Positions 28,345 through 37,784 of a DNA stretch of 64,000 bases are shown in pieces; positions within the stretch are counted from its first letter, which is position 1; each line of letters opens with the position of its first letter. The stretch lies in the NCBI GenBank assembly GCA_903231505.1, contig CAFBRK010000141.1, forward strand, positions 1 to 64,000. The letters are read 5' to 3'. The notes beneath the pieces were generated by a model, which worked only from the letters and a program-made list of their open reading frames with translations, had not been told where the DNA came from and ran no database searches. The translations under genes were made by a program, and so were the position numbers. Origin of the DNA: Olavius algarvensis associated proteobacterium Delta 3. Its GTDB lineage: Bacteria; Desulfobacterota; Desulfobacteria; Desulfobacterales; CAFBRK01.

Positions 28345-28743
28345 ATGAGGGGCGTGGAGCAGATCAAACAGCATCTGGTTCCCAAGCTGGCAGGACGAGG
28401 GATGGCTCCCGGAGCGATCCCTCTTTTTATTCGTGGTCTGGCCATGTCCATCGATAAGCGCCGGGGCATCGATGCGGCGAATATCAATGGGCTCATGCGC
28501 CGGATGGGATGGGATGGTTTTGACATGGACCGCGAGGAACTCATAGCCGTCATCAATTGTTTCGAGTCCGGCGGGTTGCAGCAGCTGAGACAGAAACCCG
28601 CCCGATGGTTTTTCAAAGCGTTTGAACCGTCTGATGACCGCCCGCCCCGGCTTCCCTCCGACGACGAGCTTGAGACAGATTCGGCGTTCAACAAGGAAAC
28701 CATAAACCCGGCGGCAAGCAGCAGGGAATTGTTGCAGCAATAG
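28345..28743 (+). CDS. Hypothetical protein
   Basis: 132 residues from the ATG at 28345, chosen because GGGGGCAGG stands just upstream and because the longer reading from 28249 begins in AT-rich non-coding-like DNA. The N-terminal half is helical and well formed: QIKQHLVPKLAGRGM, IPLFIRGLAMSI, GMRRMGWDGFDMD-like segment and ELIAVINCFES. The second half is polar and low-complexity. No family recognised; possible small regulatory or structural protein. Confidence 0.55.
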   Translation: MRGVEQIKQHLVPKLAGRGMAPGAIPLFIRGLAMSIDKRRGIDAANINGLMRRMGWDGFDMDREELIAVINCFESGGLQQLRQKPARWFFKAFEPSDDRPPRLPSDDELETDSAFNKETINPAASSRELLQQ

Positions 28744-28830
28744 CGGGCCGCCTCTTTCCGGTACGTCGTCCGGCCCATCTCCACGCACATTGAGGGCCGC
28801 AACTTCGGCGGCGACCTTGGATCGATCTGA

Positions 28831-29331
28831 ATGAAACCATCGGGTACTAAAGCATCCGGACTGTCGCTGTTCAAAGGGCTTCGGAGTCCATCTGAGCACT
28901 ATCCGCATTTCAATCAGAGCCTGCCGGAGACAACCGACTATCCGGAATCGGACGAAGCGTTGCTGACACCCAACAGGAGACAAGAGCGGAGATACGACGT
29001 CGAAGAAGGCGCCCTGGTGGTCTACGACCGGCGAACCGACCGTGAAATCGGATTTGTCAAAGACCTGGGGCCGGGCGGACTTTCCTTTGAATACTTCGAC
29101 GTGGGCGCGCCGGTTATCGAGCAGGGCGAATTCGGCCTGCTGGTTTTGGACTCGAATTATTATATCGGCAAGATACCCTATCGGATTGTTTCCGATTTTG
29201 AACTGGAAACTGAAGATCACAGCCCCATACCGATCCGCCACTGCAGCGTTCATTTCGACAACCCCAACAGAGAGAAAAGCCGGGAAATCGAAGCCTTTAT
29301 CGGCATGTTTTCCGGTCAGGGGATTCACTGA
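28831..29331 (+). CDS. PilZ-domain protein
   Basis: 166 residues. After a 45-residue polar lead comes a PilZ domain: NRRQERRYDV provides the RxxxR arm for cyclic di-GMP, and DLGPGGLSF corresponds to the D/NxSxxG turn, with Gly where Ser is usual. A beta-barrel continues to IRHCSVHF. Binding of cyclic di-GMP is expected from the family but the altered turn could weaken it. It stands alone before the VanZ-like gene on the same strand. Confidence 0.8.
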   Translation: MKPSGTKASGLSLFKGLRSPSEHYPHFNQSLPETTDYPESDEALLTPNRRQERRYDVEEGALVVYDRRTDREIGFVKDLGPGGLSFEYFDVGAPVIEQGEFGLLVLDSNYYIGKIPYRIVSDFELETEDHSPIPIRHCSVHFDNPNREKSREIEAFIGMFSGQGIH

Positions 29332-29384
29332 CACGAAGAGCCTTCCCTTCCCCTATCGGCCGTTTCCTGATATTCTAACCACCC

Positions 29385-30029
29385 ATGGAGCATCACCCGC
29401 CGAAACGCTCGAGGCTGCCGCCGGATGCCCGACGATGGATCCGTGTCGGCGTGTTCACCGGGGCGATATTGCTCGGGCTGCCCCTTTTTCCGATGATCTG
29501 GAATGCCCTTTCCGGCAAATTTCCCGTGTTCTGTCAGATGGCCGCGATCCTGCTTCTGCCCGTGGGTCTGCTTGCCCTGATCATCGGGATCTGCAAGGTC
29601 GCCGGAAAGCAAAACAGATCAGTCGGGGTTCTCGTCGCTTTGATATGCGTCGGATTCGGCATCCTGATGCACTACGCGACAATGACACCGCTGGAGCAGT
29701 TCCATGCGGTCGAATACACCATCCTGGCCGCACTGGTCTATCGGGCGCCGGCACCAGGAACCGGCCGCCGATCCAGGTGCCGAATCGCGCTGATCTATAG
29801 CTTTGGAATGGGGATTTTGGACGAAGCGATACAATATGTGCTGCCCAACCGGGTCTTCGATCCAAGGGATATATGGCTCAACTGGACGGCCGGTGGTTTT
29901 GGTGTCTTGCTCTCGGTCTTGGTGCTCGGCAGAATACGCCAGAGTACCGGCAGATGGAGGCCCACCAGAGGTGGTGATGACAGGTATCATCGGGTGGGTT
30001 GTCCGGTGCATGGCATAGTGTCCCGGTAA
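29385..30029 (+). CDS. VanZ-like membrane protein
   Basis: 214 residues with about five hydrophobic segments after a basic N terminus. The diagnostic part is near the end: HAVEYTILAALVY, then DEAIQYVLPNRVFDPRDIWLN and an NWTAGGFGVLL helix, the VanZ pattern (E-x-x-Q, then R-x-x-D-x-x-D-x-x-x-N). VanZ relatives are inner-membrane proteins of poorly known function. It is 38 bases before the large TPR protein and may share its operon. Confidence 0.75.
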   Translation: MEHHPPKRSRLPPDARRWIRVGVFTGAILLGLPLFPMIWNALSGKFPVFCQMAAILLLPVGLLALIIGICKVAGKQNRSVGVLVALICVGFGILMHYATMTPLEQFHAVEYTILAALVYRAPAPGTGRRSRCRIALIYSFGMGILDEAIQYVLPNRVFDPRDIWLNWTAGGFGVLLSVLVLGRIRQSTGRWRPTRGGDDRYHRVGCPVHGIVSR

Positions 30030-30067
30030 TAAGGCTGTTACTTCCGTAAAGGAAATCCGTACCAGAT

Positions 30068-33000
30068 ATGAGACGGACCATAAAAAAAGTCGACGGTAAG
30101 GTGATCCTCCGCTCGGTCCCCTCACCGGAGGTAGAGCATCGTGTCGTGGGCCTTTTGTCGCAACTGATGAAGCGCACGCCGCCGGAGAAAATACGTGCCG
30201 GGATCGCCAGAACGCCGGTTGTTTTGGCGAAACGGATCCGGCCCGAAAAAGGTGAAAAACTGGTCGAAGCCCTGACAAAAATGGGGGCCAACGCCGCGTT
30301 TGTGCCGCTGAGGCCCGGTGAGCAGGAAAAACTGGCCAACGGAAATCTCAAACCCCGTGTTGTCGAAATGCCGGTGGATATCACCCCGCCGCCGGGACGG
30401 ATTCTGAAAAAATGGCTGCGTCGGACCGCCCTGGCGCTCTTTCTGGCTCTCGCCGTGCTCTACGCCGTTGTCGAAAACATGCCGCTCATTTACCCCGACG
30501 GCATTTCTCCGATCCCTCAGCCGGACCGGGCCGAACTCAGCGGGTTGCTTCCTGTCGGCAAGACGCTTCCCTCCCTGCTGTCGGTGCATCCGTTGGACAT
30601 GATGGATGTCCAGGAGCTGCAATACCGGCTGCCCCCGGATCGACGGCTGTTACAGGTATTGGCGTCTCTGGCGGTCCAATTCGAGGCAATGATGATCGAC
30701 GGAGCGGCCCGGGGACGGTTTCGCCCAGGGGCGCTCCAGTCCGACGGAACAGCCGTGACGATACCGCTGATCATAGACAACCGGGTTGCAGCGGAGATTC
30801 AGGTCGCTCAGCCGATCACCTTTCCCGGTGTGATGGCAGCCTGCGCCACCTGGATTTCCATGATGGCCGCCGGCGCCGACGTGGTACCACCGCCCCAGGT
30901 CCCGGCGAACGCCATTTCCGGAACAGCTTGGGCCATAAGAGATGTCCAGGGGATCGATCCCCGGTCGATTCTGAAGGGTCTCGGCACCCTGGAAACCTTA
31001 AGCCGGGCCCACGGCCCCCAGTGGGTCATTCTAAAAGCGGCCGCCCGAGGATACGGCTATCTGCACATGTCCCTTTTCCCGGACCGGACAGACGCCCGGG
31101 ACCAGCTGGCGGCCCATGGGTTGGGGCTGTTGGCCCTGGCCCGGTGGCTGGCTCCTGAAACGGACCTCACCATGGAGGAGGCTCTTCTCGCCGACCAGAT
31201 GGGATATACCGCCCATGCCCTGAATCTGATCCGGGGCAGCGCGTTTTACTCGACAGGCCCCTCAGATCGCCTGACCGCGGCCTACATCATGAGAGATGCG
31301 CGGCTTTTATCGTCTCCCCAGAAGGGGGGCAGCGACAGGATGCAGCGCTATCTGCTCGCCCGCTTGCACCGGGAGCTGGGCCAGTCCCGCTCCGCGGAGA
31401 TATTATCAGACGCCCTGCTGGGCGCCTACCCGGATCTGTTTCCTGCAATGGTCGAGGCCATCTACTCGGGTCCGCGTGACCTGGCGGACGCTGTCAGCCG
31501 TCGATTTCTGTGGGCCGTCGTCTCGGCTGTGGAGGACGCCGCGTCGGTTGGGGGTCACACCCCGGAATCCCTTTCGGAAACAGAGAAAGCACCGATCCCG
31601 CAAGAAGCATTCGAAGCCCTTGTGAACCGGACAGCGCTGCCGGAGGGCTCTCAAAACGGGCGCATCCTCGACAATTCCCTGACACGGCAGGTGTACCGGA
31701 TCCTCTACACCGGTGCGATGTTTCTACGTTTTCAACTCCTTCTGGAACTCCGGGATTTTGCCGGGGCCGCCGCCGTTGAAGACAGCCTGATGTCGGATTC
31801 ACCATTGGCCATGACCCTGCGGGCTCAAATCTTGGCAAACACCGGAAAACACGAAGAGACCGCGGCCCTGGCGGCAAAGATCGTCACGGATCCCGACTCT
31901 TCCGCCAGGCTGGCCCTGCAGGCGGTGCAGCTTTCAGGCGCAATCCCGAAGCGGCTGGCACGCCTTAAGGATGCCGCCCGCCGGATGGACGATCGGCCGG
32001 TCAACCGTTTCTTCATGGCGTCGCTGTTTCAGAACATCTGGTACGGCGACATGGCAGAAACGTTCTACACCAGCGGGCTCCGCGAAGACCCTCTCCGCTT
32101 TTCGGCTTATTACGAATTGGCCGGGGTCACCGGTTCGGTGTCCCCCATAGAAGCGGCACTGGCGGCATACGACCGCGTGGCGGCCCTTCATATCGCGGCA
32201 GGCGATTTCTATGCCGAGCAGCCGGATCCCGAGGAGGCTGAAAAATCCCTGGCATATTACAAACAGGCGGACGGTCTGGCACCCCGTGAGGCGACGCCTG
32301 CCTTGAAGACACGTCGGGTCCTGTACCGGTTTGGCCGCAAATCAGAGGCGGCGACCGTTTTGAAGGAAAAACTGGATCAGCGCACCCTTTCCGGATCCGC
32401 CGAATTGCGGTTACGCGTGGCTCTGGCCGACACCTATCTGGATATGAAACAGCCCGACAACGCCCTGGCCGTTATCGATCCCATCCAACCGGTCGGGGGT
32501 CCGGAGATCGCACTTGTCATGGCGCGGGTTTACGAAATCCAGGGGAACTATAAGGAAGCCTTCGCCGCATATTATGAGACGGCTCAGCGATTTCCGAAAA
32601 ATCGGCAGGTTCTGGCGGCGGCGGCCGGATTCAACTGGCGCGTGGGCCGTTTCAAGGTCGCCGCCGATTTTGTGGCCGCCGGGCGAGGCACCGGCATGGC
32701 GGGATGTCGATGGTATGTGGATGACTTCGCGTTCGCGGTGCAAGATGCTCCGGAAAAACGCCTGCTCTCGGCGGTGACATACCTGCGCAATGCCGGCAGC
32801 AGCCTTTCGGAAATCCGGTGCCTGGCATTTGCGCTGGAGGAGCGGCGCGCGTTTCCGGCATCATTTACGCTGATGAAAAGCATTCTGGAGGAAGGTGGCG
32901 GACAGGATCTGGACCTTGCCGCCAGGACAGCGGTCTTGCTGAACGCCTGGAAGGGGGAGAAGACCGCCGGAGCGTTTCTCAACGATCGGCAGAAGACACC

Positions 33001-33562
33001 GCTGCCGGTCGAGCAGGCCGCGATCCTGTATCGATACGGCTTCTTCGAGAAAATTCTGGATCGGCTGGCCGATGTTTCGGTATACCCCCGGAAGCAGCGT
33101 GAACAGGCGCGATTGATCTATCTGTCCGCGTGGCTCAGCTCCGGCCGAACTCCCGACAGCCTGGACGAGGGGTTCAAACAGCACTATCGGGGCAGCTGGC
33201 TGCAACGGAAAATGGCCCAGGTGACCGGGTATATCTCTTCGGACCCGGATCATCTGGCCGGCCGCTACCTGCTGGGTATGATCTTCCGAACCGAGCTTCT
33301 CGAACGCATCGACAGCCCCCAACTGCGTTGCCAATACCCGTACATCGTCGGCCTTTCAAAACGGGCGAAAGGCGGATTCACCGATGCCGCCGCGTGGTAC
33401 CAGCTCTCCCGGGAGTCTCTTCAGGAGAATTGCGACGAATTCGGCTGGGCGACAAACGAGATGTTCTGGTGGGCCCATTTGGGAACCCGCAACCGGAACC
33501 GCCGCCTGAGCGCGGATATCACCGCCTACACGCAAACCCTGATCGAAAGGACCGAACGATGA
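30068..33562 (+). CDS. Large membrane-anchored protein with TPR-like helical repeats
   Basis: 1164 residues. The N-terminal 85 residues form a small domain whose pattern (TPVVLAKRIRPEKGEKLVEALTKMGANAAFVPL) looks like the C-terminal domain of ribosomal protein L7/L12, a guess from pattern only. One transmembrane helix lies at about 114-137. The rest is alpha-helical, with many A/L/Y-rich 34-residue-like repeats from about 390 on (for example AEKSLAYYKQADGLAP, LALVMARVYEIQGNYKEAFAAYYE-like stretch). No catalytic motif was found. AAAGGA precedes the ATG. The stop overlaps the lipoprotein start by 4 bases (ATGA). A scaffold in the cell envelope is the most reasonable inference. Confidence 0.7.
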   Translation: MRRTIKKVDGKVILRSVPSPEVEHRVVGLLSQLMKRTPPEKIRAGIARTPVVLAKRIRPEKGEKLVEALTKMGANAAFVPLRPGEQEKLANGNLKPRVVEMPVDITPPPGRILKKWLRRTALALFLALAVLYAVVENMPLIYPDGISPIPQPDRAELSGLLPVGKTLPSLLSVHPLDMMDVQELQYRLPPDRRLLQVLASLAVQFEAMMIDGAARGRFRPGALQSDGTAVTIPLIIDNRVAAEIQVAQPITFPGVMAACATWISMMAAGADVVPPPQVPANAISGTAWAIRDVQGIDPRSILKGLGTLETLSRAHGPQWVILKAAARGYGYLHMSLFPDRTDARDQLAAHGLGLLALARWLAPETDLTMEEALLADQMGYTAHALNLIRGSAFYSTGPSDRLTAAYIMRDARLLSSPQKGGSDRMQRYLLARLHRELGQSRSAEILSDALLGAYPDLFPAMVEAIYSGPRDLADAVSRRFLWAVVSAVEDAASVGGHTPESLSETEKAPIPQEAFEALVNRTALPEGSQNGRILDNSLTRQVYRILYTGAMFLRFQLLLELRDFAGAAAVEDSLMSDSPLAMTLRAQILANTGKHEETAALAAKIVTDPDSSARLALQAVQLSGAIPKRLARLKDAARRMDDRPVNRFFMASLFQNIWYGDMAETFYTSGLREDPLRFSAYYELAGVTGSVSPIEAALAAYDRVAALHIAAGDFYAEQPDPEEAEKSLAYYKQADGLAPREATPALKTRRVLYRFGRKSEAATVLKEKLDQRTLSGSAELRLRVALADTYLDMKQPDNALAVIDPIQPVGGPEIALVMARVYEIQGNYKEAFAAYYETAQRFPKNRQVLAAAAGFNWRVGRFKVAADFVAAGRGTGMAGCRWYVDDFAFAVQDAPEKRLLSAVTYLRNAGSSLSEIRCLAFALEERRAFPASFTLMKSILEEGGGQDLDLAARTAVLLNAWKGEKTAGAFLNDRQKTPLPVEQAAILYRYGFFEKILDRLADVSVYPRKQREQARLIYLSAWLSSGRTPDSLDEGFKQHYRGSWLQRKMAQVTGYISSDPDHLAGRYLLGMIFRTELLERIDSPQLRCQYPYIVGLSKRAKGGFTDAAAWYQLSRESLQENCDEFGWATNEMFWWAHLGTRNRNRRLSADITAYTQTLIERTER

Positions 33563-34035
33563 CGCCGAATGTGCGAAACCCATGGGCAGCCGGCCTGCTG
33601 GCGGTCATATGGTTGATTTCCGGTTGCGCCGGGGTGAACCGCCGGGTCGAGCCCCCGAAGATGCATTTCGCGGGAATTCAGCTCAAAGAGATCTCCGGAT
33701 TGGAATCCACGTTTCAGGTGGACCTCCGGGTCATCAACGGCAATCCCATGCCCCTGGCCATCGAAGGGATTACGTGCGATCTGACGGTCAACGAGAGACG
33801 GTTTGCGTCGGGGGTCAGCGGCGAAAACTCGAAAATTGCCGCCTACGGCACGGCGGTCGTTTCCATCACCCTGTATTCGTCCATACTCGACGTGTTCAAG
33901 GGGGTCCTGACCATGGAAAAAGAGGATACCGTCGAATACATTCTGGCTGGAAAGGTGCAGCTCGGCGGCGGCGTGCGGCCGTCGACGATCCCTTTTAAGA
34001 TATCCGGCACTCTGGATGCCGTCACCCTGCAGTGA
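33559..34035 (+). CDS. LEA-type (WHy domain) lipoprotein
   Basis: 158 residues from the ATG that overlaps the preceding stop. A signal peptide ends in the lipobox L-I-S-G-C, so the mature protein is lipid-anchored at Cys23. The remainder is a LEA_2/WHy-like beta-sandwich: FQVDLRVINGNPMPLAIEGI, a TCDLTVNERRFASGV strand pair and SITLYSSILDVFKG. Such domains are found in envelope and stress lipoproteins. Coupling to the large membrane protein suggests they work together. Confidence 0.8.
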   Translation: MTPNVRNPWAAGLLAVIWLISGCAGVNRRVEPPKMHFAGIQLKEISGLESTFQVDLRVINGNPMPLAIEGITCDLTVNERRFASGVSGENSKIAAYGTAVVSITLYSSILDVFKGVLTMEKEDTVEYILAGKVQLGGGVRPSTIPFKISGTLDAVTLQ

Positions 34036-34055
34036 CAGGCCGCCATTTTGCCCTA

Positions 34056-34362
34056 CATCGAATGTCAGAATTCCGTTCCGGTTGGTTTAGGGACAGATAT
34101 TACCGCAGAGCCGCAGAGGACGCAGAGGACGCAAAGGAGCTGTATTTTTCCCAGAATCCCTGAGAGGGGGATTCTGAAAGATCTGAAAGAAATGAATCTC
34201 ACAGACGGATTAAACGCCCATCTGTTGGGATGAGTAACAATTTTGCTTTTCGTCCTATCAGCGAAAAGCAAAATAATATTGATACTTTGCGATCTCAGCG
34301 CCTTTGCGGTGATACGTTGATCGTAAAATGAATCGGAACGCAATTCTGGCAATCACGATAAA
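34056..34362 (+). repeat. MITE-like element, B family (complete)
   Basis: About 300 bases. The left end is GTCAGAATTCCGTTCCGG, the right end CGGAACGCAATTCTGGCAAT and CACGATAA, an imperfect inverted repeat akin to the A-family ends. The interior holds TTAGGGACAGATATTACCGC, AGAGGACGCAGAGGACGC, a hairpin CAGAATCCC/GGGGATTCTG at about 34152-34176, and CGCCTTTGCGGTGA. Related pieces lie at 23398-23570, 44100-44192 and, inverted, 58805-58950. Confidence 0.75.
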
Positions 34363-34380
34363 AGCCCTGGAGAAAACATC

Positions 34381-34406
34381 GGGGGAAGGGCAAATGCCCT
34401 TCCCCC
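34381..34406 (-). terminator. Rho-independent terminator of the fadL-type gene
   Basis: A perfect 11-base stem (GGGGGAAGGGC / GCCCTTCCCCC) around AAAT. Read on the minus strand it is followed by GATGTTTTCTCC. It lies 43 bases after the stop of the 34450 gene and closes the MarR-DsrE2 side operon. Confidence 0.8.
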
Positions 34407-34449
34407 GTGTCACACGCTCATGAGATCGGCCTGTGGGGCACTTGCCGGG

Positions 34450-35697
34450 TTAGAACCGGAACGTCACCCCGAAGTCCACACCGATTTCACTCAATGACGA
34501 TTCGATGGTCACCGGATTTCCGAACACATCCGTCCCCTGCTCGGTCATGGTGTTTTCCGGGGCATACATGAATCCGAGATCGAGCCGGAAAGTTTCCGTG
34601 AACTGGTAGCCGATGCCGGCGGTAAAATGCTGCTCCACGATGGCCGGAAATCCGATGATCCGGAACGTCTCGTAGTAGTAGTCGGGAAAGGTGGTTCCCT
34701 GGACGTTTACACTGCCGGCTCCCCAGCCATTATGCTCTTCCACCGGATTGGATCCGTAATTGTACCCGAGTCGCAGAAAGAGCTTTTCAATCACCTGGTA
34801 TTGCCCTCCGATGTTGAACACCCACTGATCCTTCCAGTCAAAGTCGCTGTAACCTTTCGCGCTGGACCAGTTTAGCCACTTGGCGTCTGCCTCCACGAGG
34901 AGCGTGCCGTTCAGAAAGGTGTAGGCCGCTCCAATGGTGGCCTGCTGGGGAGACTCCAGGGTCAGATCGCCACCCCCGAATGCCGCGGGGAAGACCTTCT
35001 CGTGGTCGACGGACTGGGCGGAAATATAGCTGAGTCCCAGGGAAAGATTCTCGACCGGATGCCAGATGACCCCCGGCTGGAACCCGAAAGCGTATCCGGG
35101 AGAAGATCCGCTACGAAGATCCAGGGTGGCATAATCGATGTGCACCGCCAGGCCCACAGCCCATTTCTGGTTGATCTGCCAGCCGAAGGCCGGAGCGAAT
35201 TTCATGATCTGAAGACTGGAATACTCACCGGCTATCAGCGGAAACCCCGAGCCGGCAAAATTTGAGTTATCGAGGGCGGTTCCCCGGTAATCGACGCCGA
35301 GTCCGGACACCCCGTAGGCGGCCAGGCCGAACCGGAATTTGGTCGGGTCCTCGGTAATGGGAACCGACAGGCCGATGGCCGGGATGGGATAGACATTGTC
35401 CTTGCTGTCGGCCTGAAACGCACCGGCCGGATTGGTGACCGATGCATTAACCTTCGGCATGAAGGCCGTGCCGGCAAAGTTCACCTCGGAAGCCGGGCAG
35501 TAGGGCCCGAAACACATGGCCGCCGGGTTGGAAAACACCGCGCTGATGGCATCCTGGGGGGCGGCCACCCCCACGCCGCCCATGGCCCGGGACACCGGGC
35601 CGACTCCGATCAGGTTGTCGCCGTTGGTCGCCCAGGCCGGCAGGGATAGGGCTAGGGCCACCATCAGGACAGCAAGCGTCGTAAACCGTCTTCTCAT
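34450..35697 (-). CDS. FadL/OmpP1-family outer-membrane transport protein
   Basis: 415 residues with a signal peptide (about 1-23, ending PAWA). The mature N terminus has the FadL hatch pattern: GVGPVSRAMGGVGVA, AISAVFSNPAAMC with the NPA motif. The rest alternates beta-strands and ends in a C-terminal Phe (VTFRF), as needed for outer-membrane insertion. Family members carry fatty acids and hydrophobic compounds through the outer membrane. GGAGG precedes the ATG. It is the last gene before the terminator and follows the HmcF-like gene by 49 bases. Confidence 0.88.
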   Translation of the reverse strand: MRRRFTTLAVLMVALALSLPAWATNGDNLIGVGPVSRAMGGVGVAAPQDAISAVFSNPAAMCFGPYCPASEVNFAGTAFMPKVNASVTNPAGAFQADSKDNVYPIPAIGLSVPITEDPTKFRFGLAAYGVSGLGVDYRGTALDNSNFAGSGFPLIAGEYSSLQIMKFAPAFGWQINQKWAVGLAVHIDYATLDLRSGSSPGYAFGFQPGVIWHPVENLSLGLSYISAQSVDHEKVFPAAFGGGDLTLESPQQATIGAAYTFLNGTLLVEADAKWLNWSSAKGYSDFDWKDQWVFNIGGQYQVIEKLFLRLGYNYGSNPVEEHNGWGAGSVNVQGTTFPDYYYETFRIIGFPAIVEQHFTAGIGYQFTETFRLDLGFMYAPENTMTEQGTDVFGNPVTIESSLSEIGVDFGVTFRF

Positions 35698-35745
35698 CGT
35701 GGGACCTCCTTTGTTAAAGTGTAGGGTTATGTGCGATACGCATTC

Positions 35746-37002
35746 TCAGTTCGGAACCAGGGCATCGGCGACCATGGAGGACAGAAACCGGACATCCACC
35801 CCCATCTTGTAGTGGTCGTTGAGATCAGAGAGCTGGGTGTGGCAGTTTTCGCAGGCGGTGGACAGGATTTTCGCGCCGGTCTTTTCGACCTGCTCGGCTT
35901 TGACCCGTGCCGACTGCATGCGGAAGGCAAGGGTGTCCTCACCCATGGCCACCAGACCGCCGCCCCCGCCGCAGCACCAGTTGTAACGGGGGTCGTCGAT
36001 CATTTCGTTGAAATCGTCGGTCAGGTGACCCAGGATATATCTCGGAGCGTCGAACACGCCGCCGTTTCGGGCGATCTGACACGGATCGTGGTAGGTGACC
36101 CGCCCCTCGAATGTGGTCTTGTCGAGGCGGATGCGCCCCTCCCGGAGATATCGGGCGTGCACATCGGTAATGGTGGAGACTTCGAACGGCTGCTTCCCGG
36201 AAAGCTGCTTCATGACCCGAAAGGCCGTGCCGCATTCACAGATGCACACCTCTTTGACCTTCAACCGTTTGGCCTCGTTGACAATCCGGTCCAGAATCAG
36301 CTTGGTTCGGGACGGATCCCCCACAAAGGCGCCGAAGTTGACCGCCTCGAAAAAACTCAAGGTCCAGTTTTCACCGGCCGCGTTAAACACCGCCGCCGCC
36401 GGTATGATGGAGTGGGCGCCGGCCAGGGCCACATACAGCAGGTCGGCCCCTTCCACGTCGATGGGGATGGCCGTCTCACCGGCTTCCACCTGCCAGGCCT
36501 TGACCACCTCCTCCTCGAGCCTGTGGATCCCGGTCATAAAACTTTCCTTGAACAGCTCCAGCGATTTTCCCTTCTCGATGGACGTGTCCGCCAGCAGGGA
36601 CAGGATTTCGGGTTCGGCGCTGGCGCCGATCAACAGCAGCTTGGCAATGGACATGAGCATCTGGGTGTCGATCCCGAAGGGGCAGAAGACCATGCAACGG
36701 CGGCATCCCGTGCACGAGTATGCGGCACCGTAGAGCTCCTCGAGGGTCATGTCGGTCAGTTCCTTGGATTCCCCCAGAGACGGCCAAAAATTTCCCCGCG
36801 CCTTGAAGTAGCGTTTGTAGAGTCGCCGGACGATTTCATGCCGGTAGACCGCAATGTGGTGCAGCTGCCCGGTGGATGCATACACGTGACAGGCCTCGGT
36901 GCAGACACCGCAACGGGTGCAGGTTTCCAGGTAATACCGCATGGCCCGGGTGAATTTGCTTTTGAAGAGCCCGAGCAGCTCCTCGCGTGTTTGGTCGTCC
37001 AT
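35746..37002 (-). CDS. HmcF/TmcB-like iron-sulfur protein with CCG domains
   Basis: 418 residues. Two 4Fe-4S sites near the N terminus: CTRCGVCTEACHV and CTGCRRCMVFCPFG. The C-terminal half has heterodisulfide-reductase-type CCG features: HDPCQIARNGG, WCCGGGGGLV and TACENCHTQL. This organisation is that of HdrD/DsrK/TmcB/HmcF, cytoplasmic subunits that pass electrons between membrane quinone-cytochrome b and soluble thiol or disulfide partners. The size (about 420) fits HmcF/TmcB better than DsrK. It starts 2 bases after the stop of the NarI-like gene and shares its operon. No multihaem cytochrome gene is adjacent. Confidence 0.8.
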   Translation of the reverse strand: MDDQTREELLGLFKSKFTRAMRYYLETCTRCGVCTEACHVYASTGQLHHIAVYRHEIVRRLYKRYFKARGNFWPSLGESKELTDMTLEELYGAAYSCTGCRRCMVFCPFGIDTQMLMSIAKLLLIGASAEPEILSLLADTSIEKGKSLELFKESFMTGIHRLEEEVVKAWQVEAGETAIPIDVEGADLLYVALAGAHSIIPAAAVFNAAGENWTLSFFEAVNFGAFVGDPSRTKLILDRIVNEAKRLKVKEVCICECGTAFRVMKQLSGKQPFEVSTITDVHARYLREGRIRLDKTTFEGRVTYHDPCQIARNGGVFDAPRYILGHLTDDFNEMIDDPRYNWCCGGGGGLVAMGEDTLAFRMQSARVKAEQVEKTGAKILSTACENCHTQLSDLNDHYKMGVDVRFLSSMVADALVPN

Positions 37003-37004
37003 GG

Positions 37005-37715
37005 TTACCCTCTTCTCAACTTGTTCATCGGCAAGGTCAGGATGGAATGCATCAGCTGACTGAACGGAAAGACCATTAAAAACAGATTGGCGAAAAACAC
37101 GTGCAGGACCAGCATGAAGGAATGCCCCGAAAACGTGACGTTGTAGGGCAGCTCCGGCTTCAACACCAGGAGGCTGAACAGGTAGGTCCGGTAATCCTCC
37201 GGAGTCATATCCCCGTATTCGTACCAGCGACGCGCCCAGTCCAATTCGCTCCCGAATATGACAATCAGAAACAGAAGGATCAGCAGGTAATAGTCCTCCG
37301 GAACGGACAGCTCCCGGACCGGTGATCTAAACCGCCGGAACAGAAAGTAGAGCACACACACGGACAGAAGAAGGCCGACGAACCCGCTGCCGAGAAAGAT
37401 TTCATGGGGAATGATCTGGAATATCGCAAAATCGGCAATCAGCTCCAGATGACCGATCAGCAGCAGCACCAGCAGAATGTGAAACCCCATCACGAACACC
37501 CAGAGCAGCGGTTTATGTCTTCGTATCGTCGGGAAAAGAAAGGTGTCGTGCAGCGCCCAGAGCCATGTGGGCCGGCGCTCCGGGAAGATCTGCAGCGTGG
37601 TGGGATGTTTCGGTTCTTTCAGGATGGTAACGATCCGGATGGTTGTCGCCAGGATAAAGACACCGACGGCCAGGTAGACCATGGGAACCAGGATAATATA
37701 GTAGAGTGTTTGCAA
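37005..37715 (-). CDS. NarI/HmcE-like membrane cytochrome b subunit
   Basis: 236 residues with five to six membrane helices. Helix histidines that could bind haem b sit in LHDTFLFPTIRRHK, in the FHILLVLLLIGHLE helix and in GHSFMLVLHVFF, as in the NarI family. The length is close to HmcE (about 226) and shorter than DsrM. It is followed directly by the iron-sulfur HmcF-like gene, the usual pairing for quinone-linked electron transfer across the membrane. Confidence 0.78.
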   Translation of the reverse strand: MQTLYYIILVPMVYLAVGVFILATTIRIVTILKEPKHPTTLQIFPERRPTWLWALHDTFLFPTIRRHKPLLWVFVMGFHILLVLLLIGHLELIADFAIFQIIPHEIFLGSGFVGLLLSVCVLYFLFRRFRSPVRELSVPEDYYLLILLFLIVIFGSELDWARRWYEYGDMTPEDYRTYLFSLLVLKPELPYNVTFSGHSFMLVLHVFFANLFLMVFPFSQLMHSILTLPMNKLRRG

Positions 37716-37745
37716 AGCTCCCCCCTTGATTGCATATCAATGAAA

Positions 37746-37776
37746 CAGGCCGCCCCGATTCTATCGGGACGGCCTG
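37746..37776 (-). terminator. Hairpin terminator/attenuator after tusA
   Basis: A 14-base stem with one mismatch (CAGGCCGCCCCGAT / ATCGGGACGGCCTG) around TCT. On the minus strand the stem is followed by TTTCATTG. It sits between tusA and the NarI-like gene, so it could separate expression of dsrE2-tusA from the electron-transfer pair. Confidence 0.6.
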
Positions 37777-37784
37777 TCACTGCG

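Noticed and set aside
35731-37059. 442-codon plus-strand ORF over the HmcF-like gene
   Set aside because: Antisense shadow; the minus strand shows two Fe-S sites and CCG motifs.
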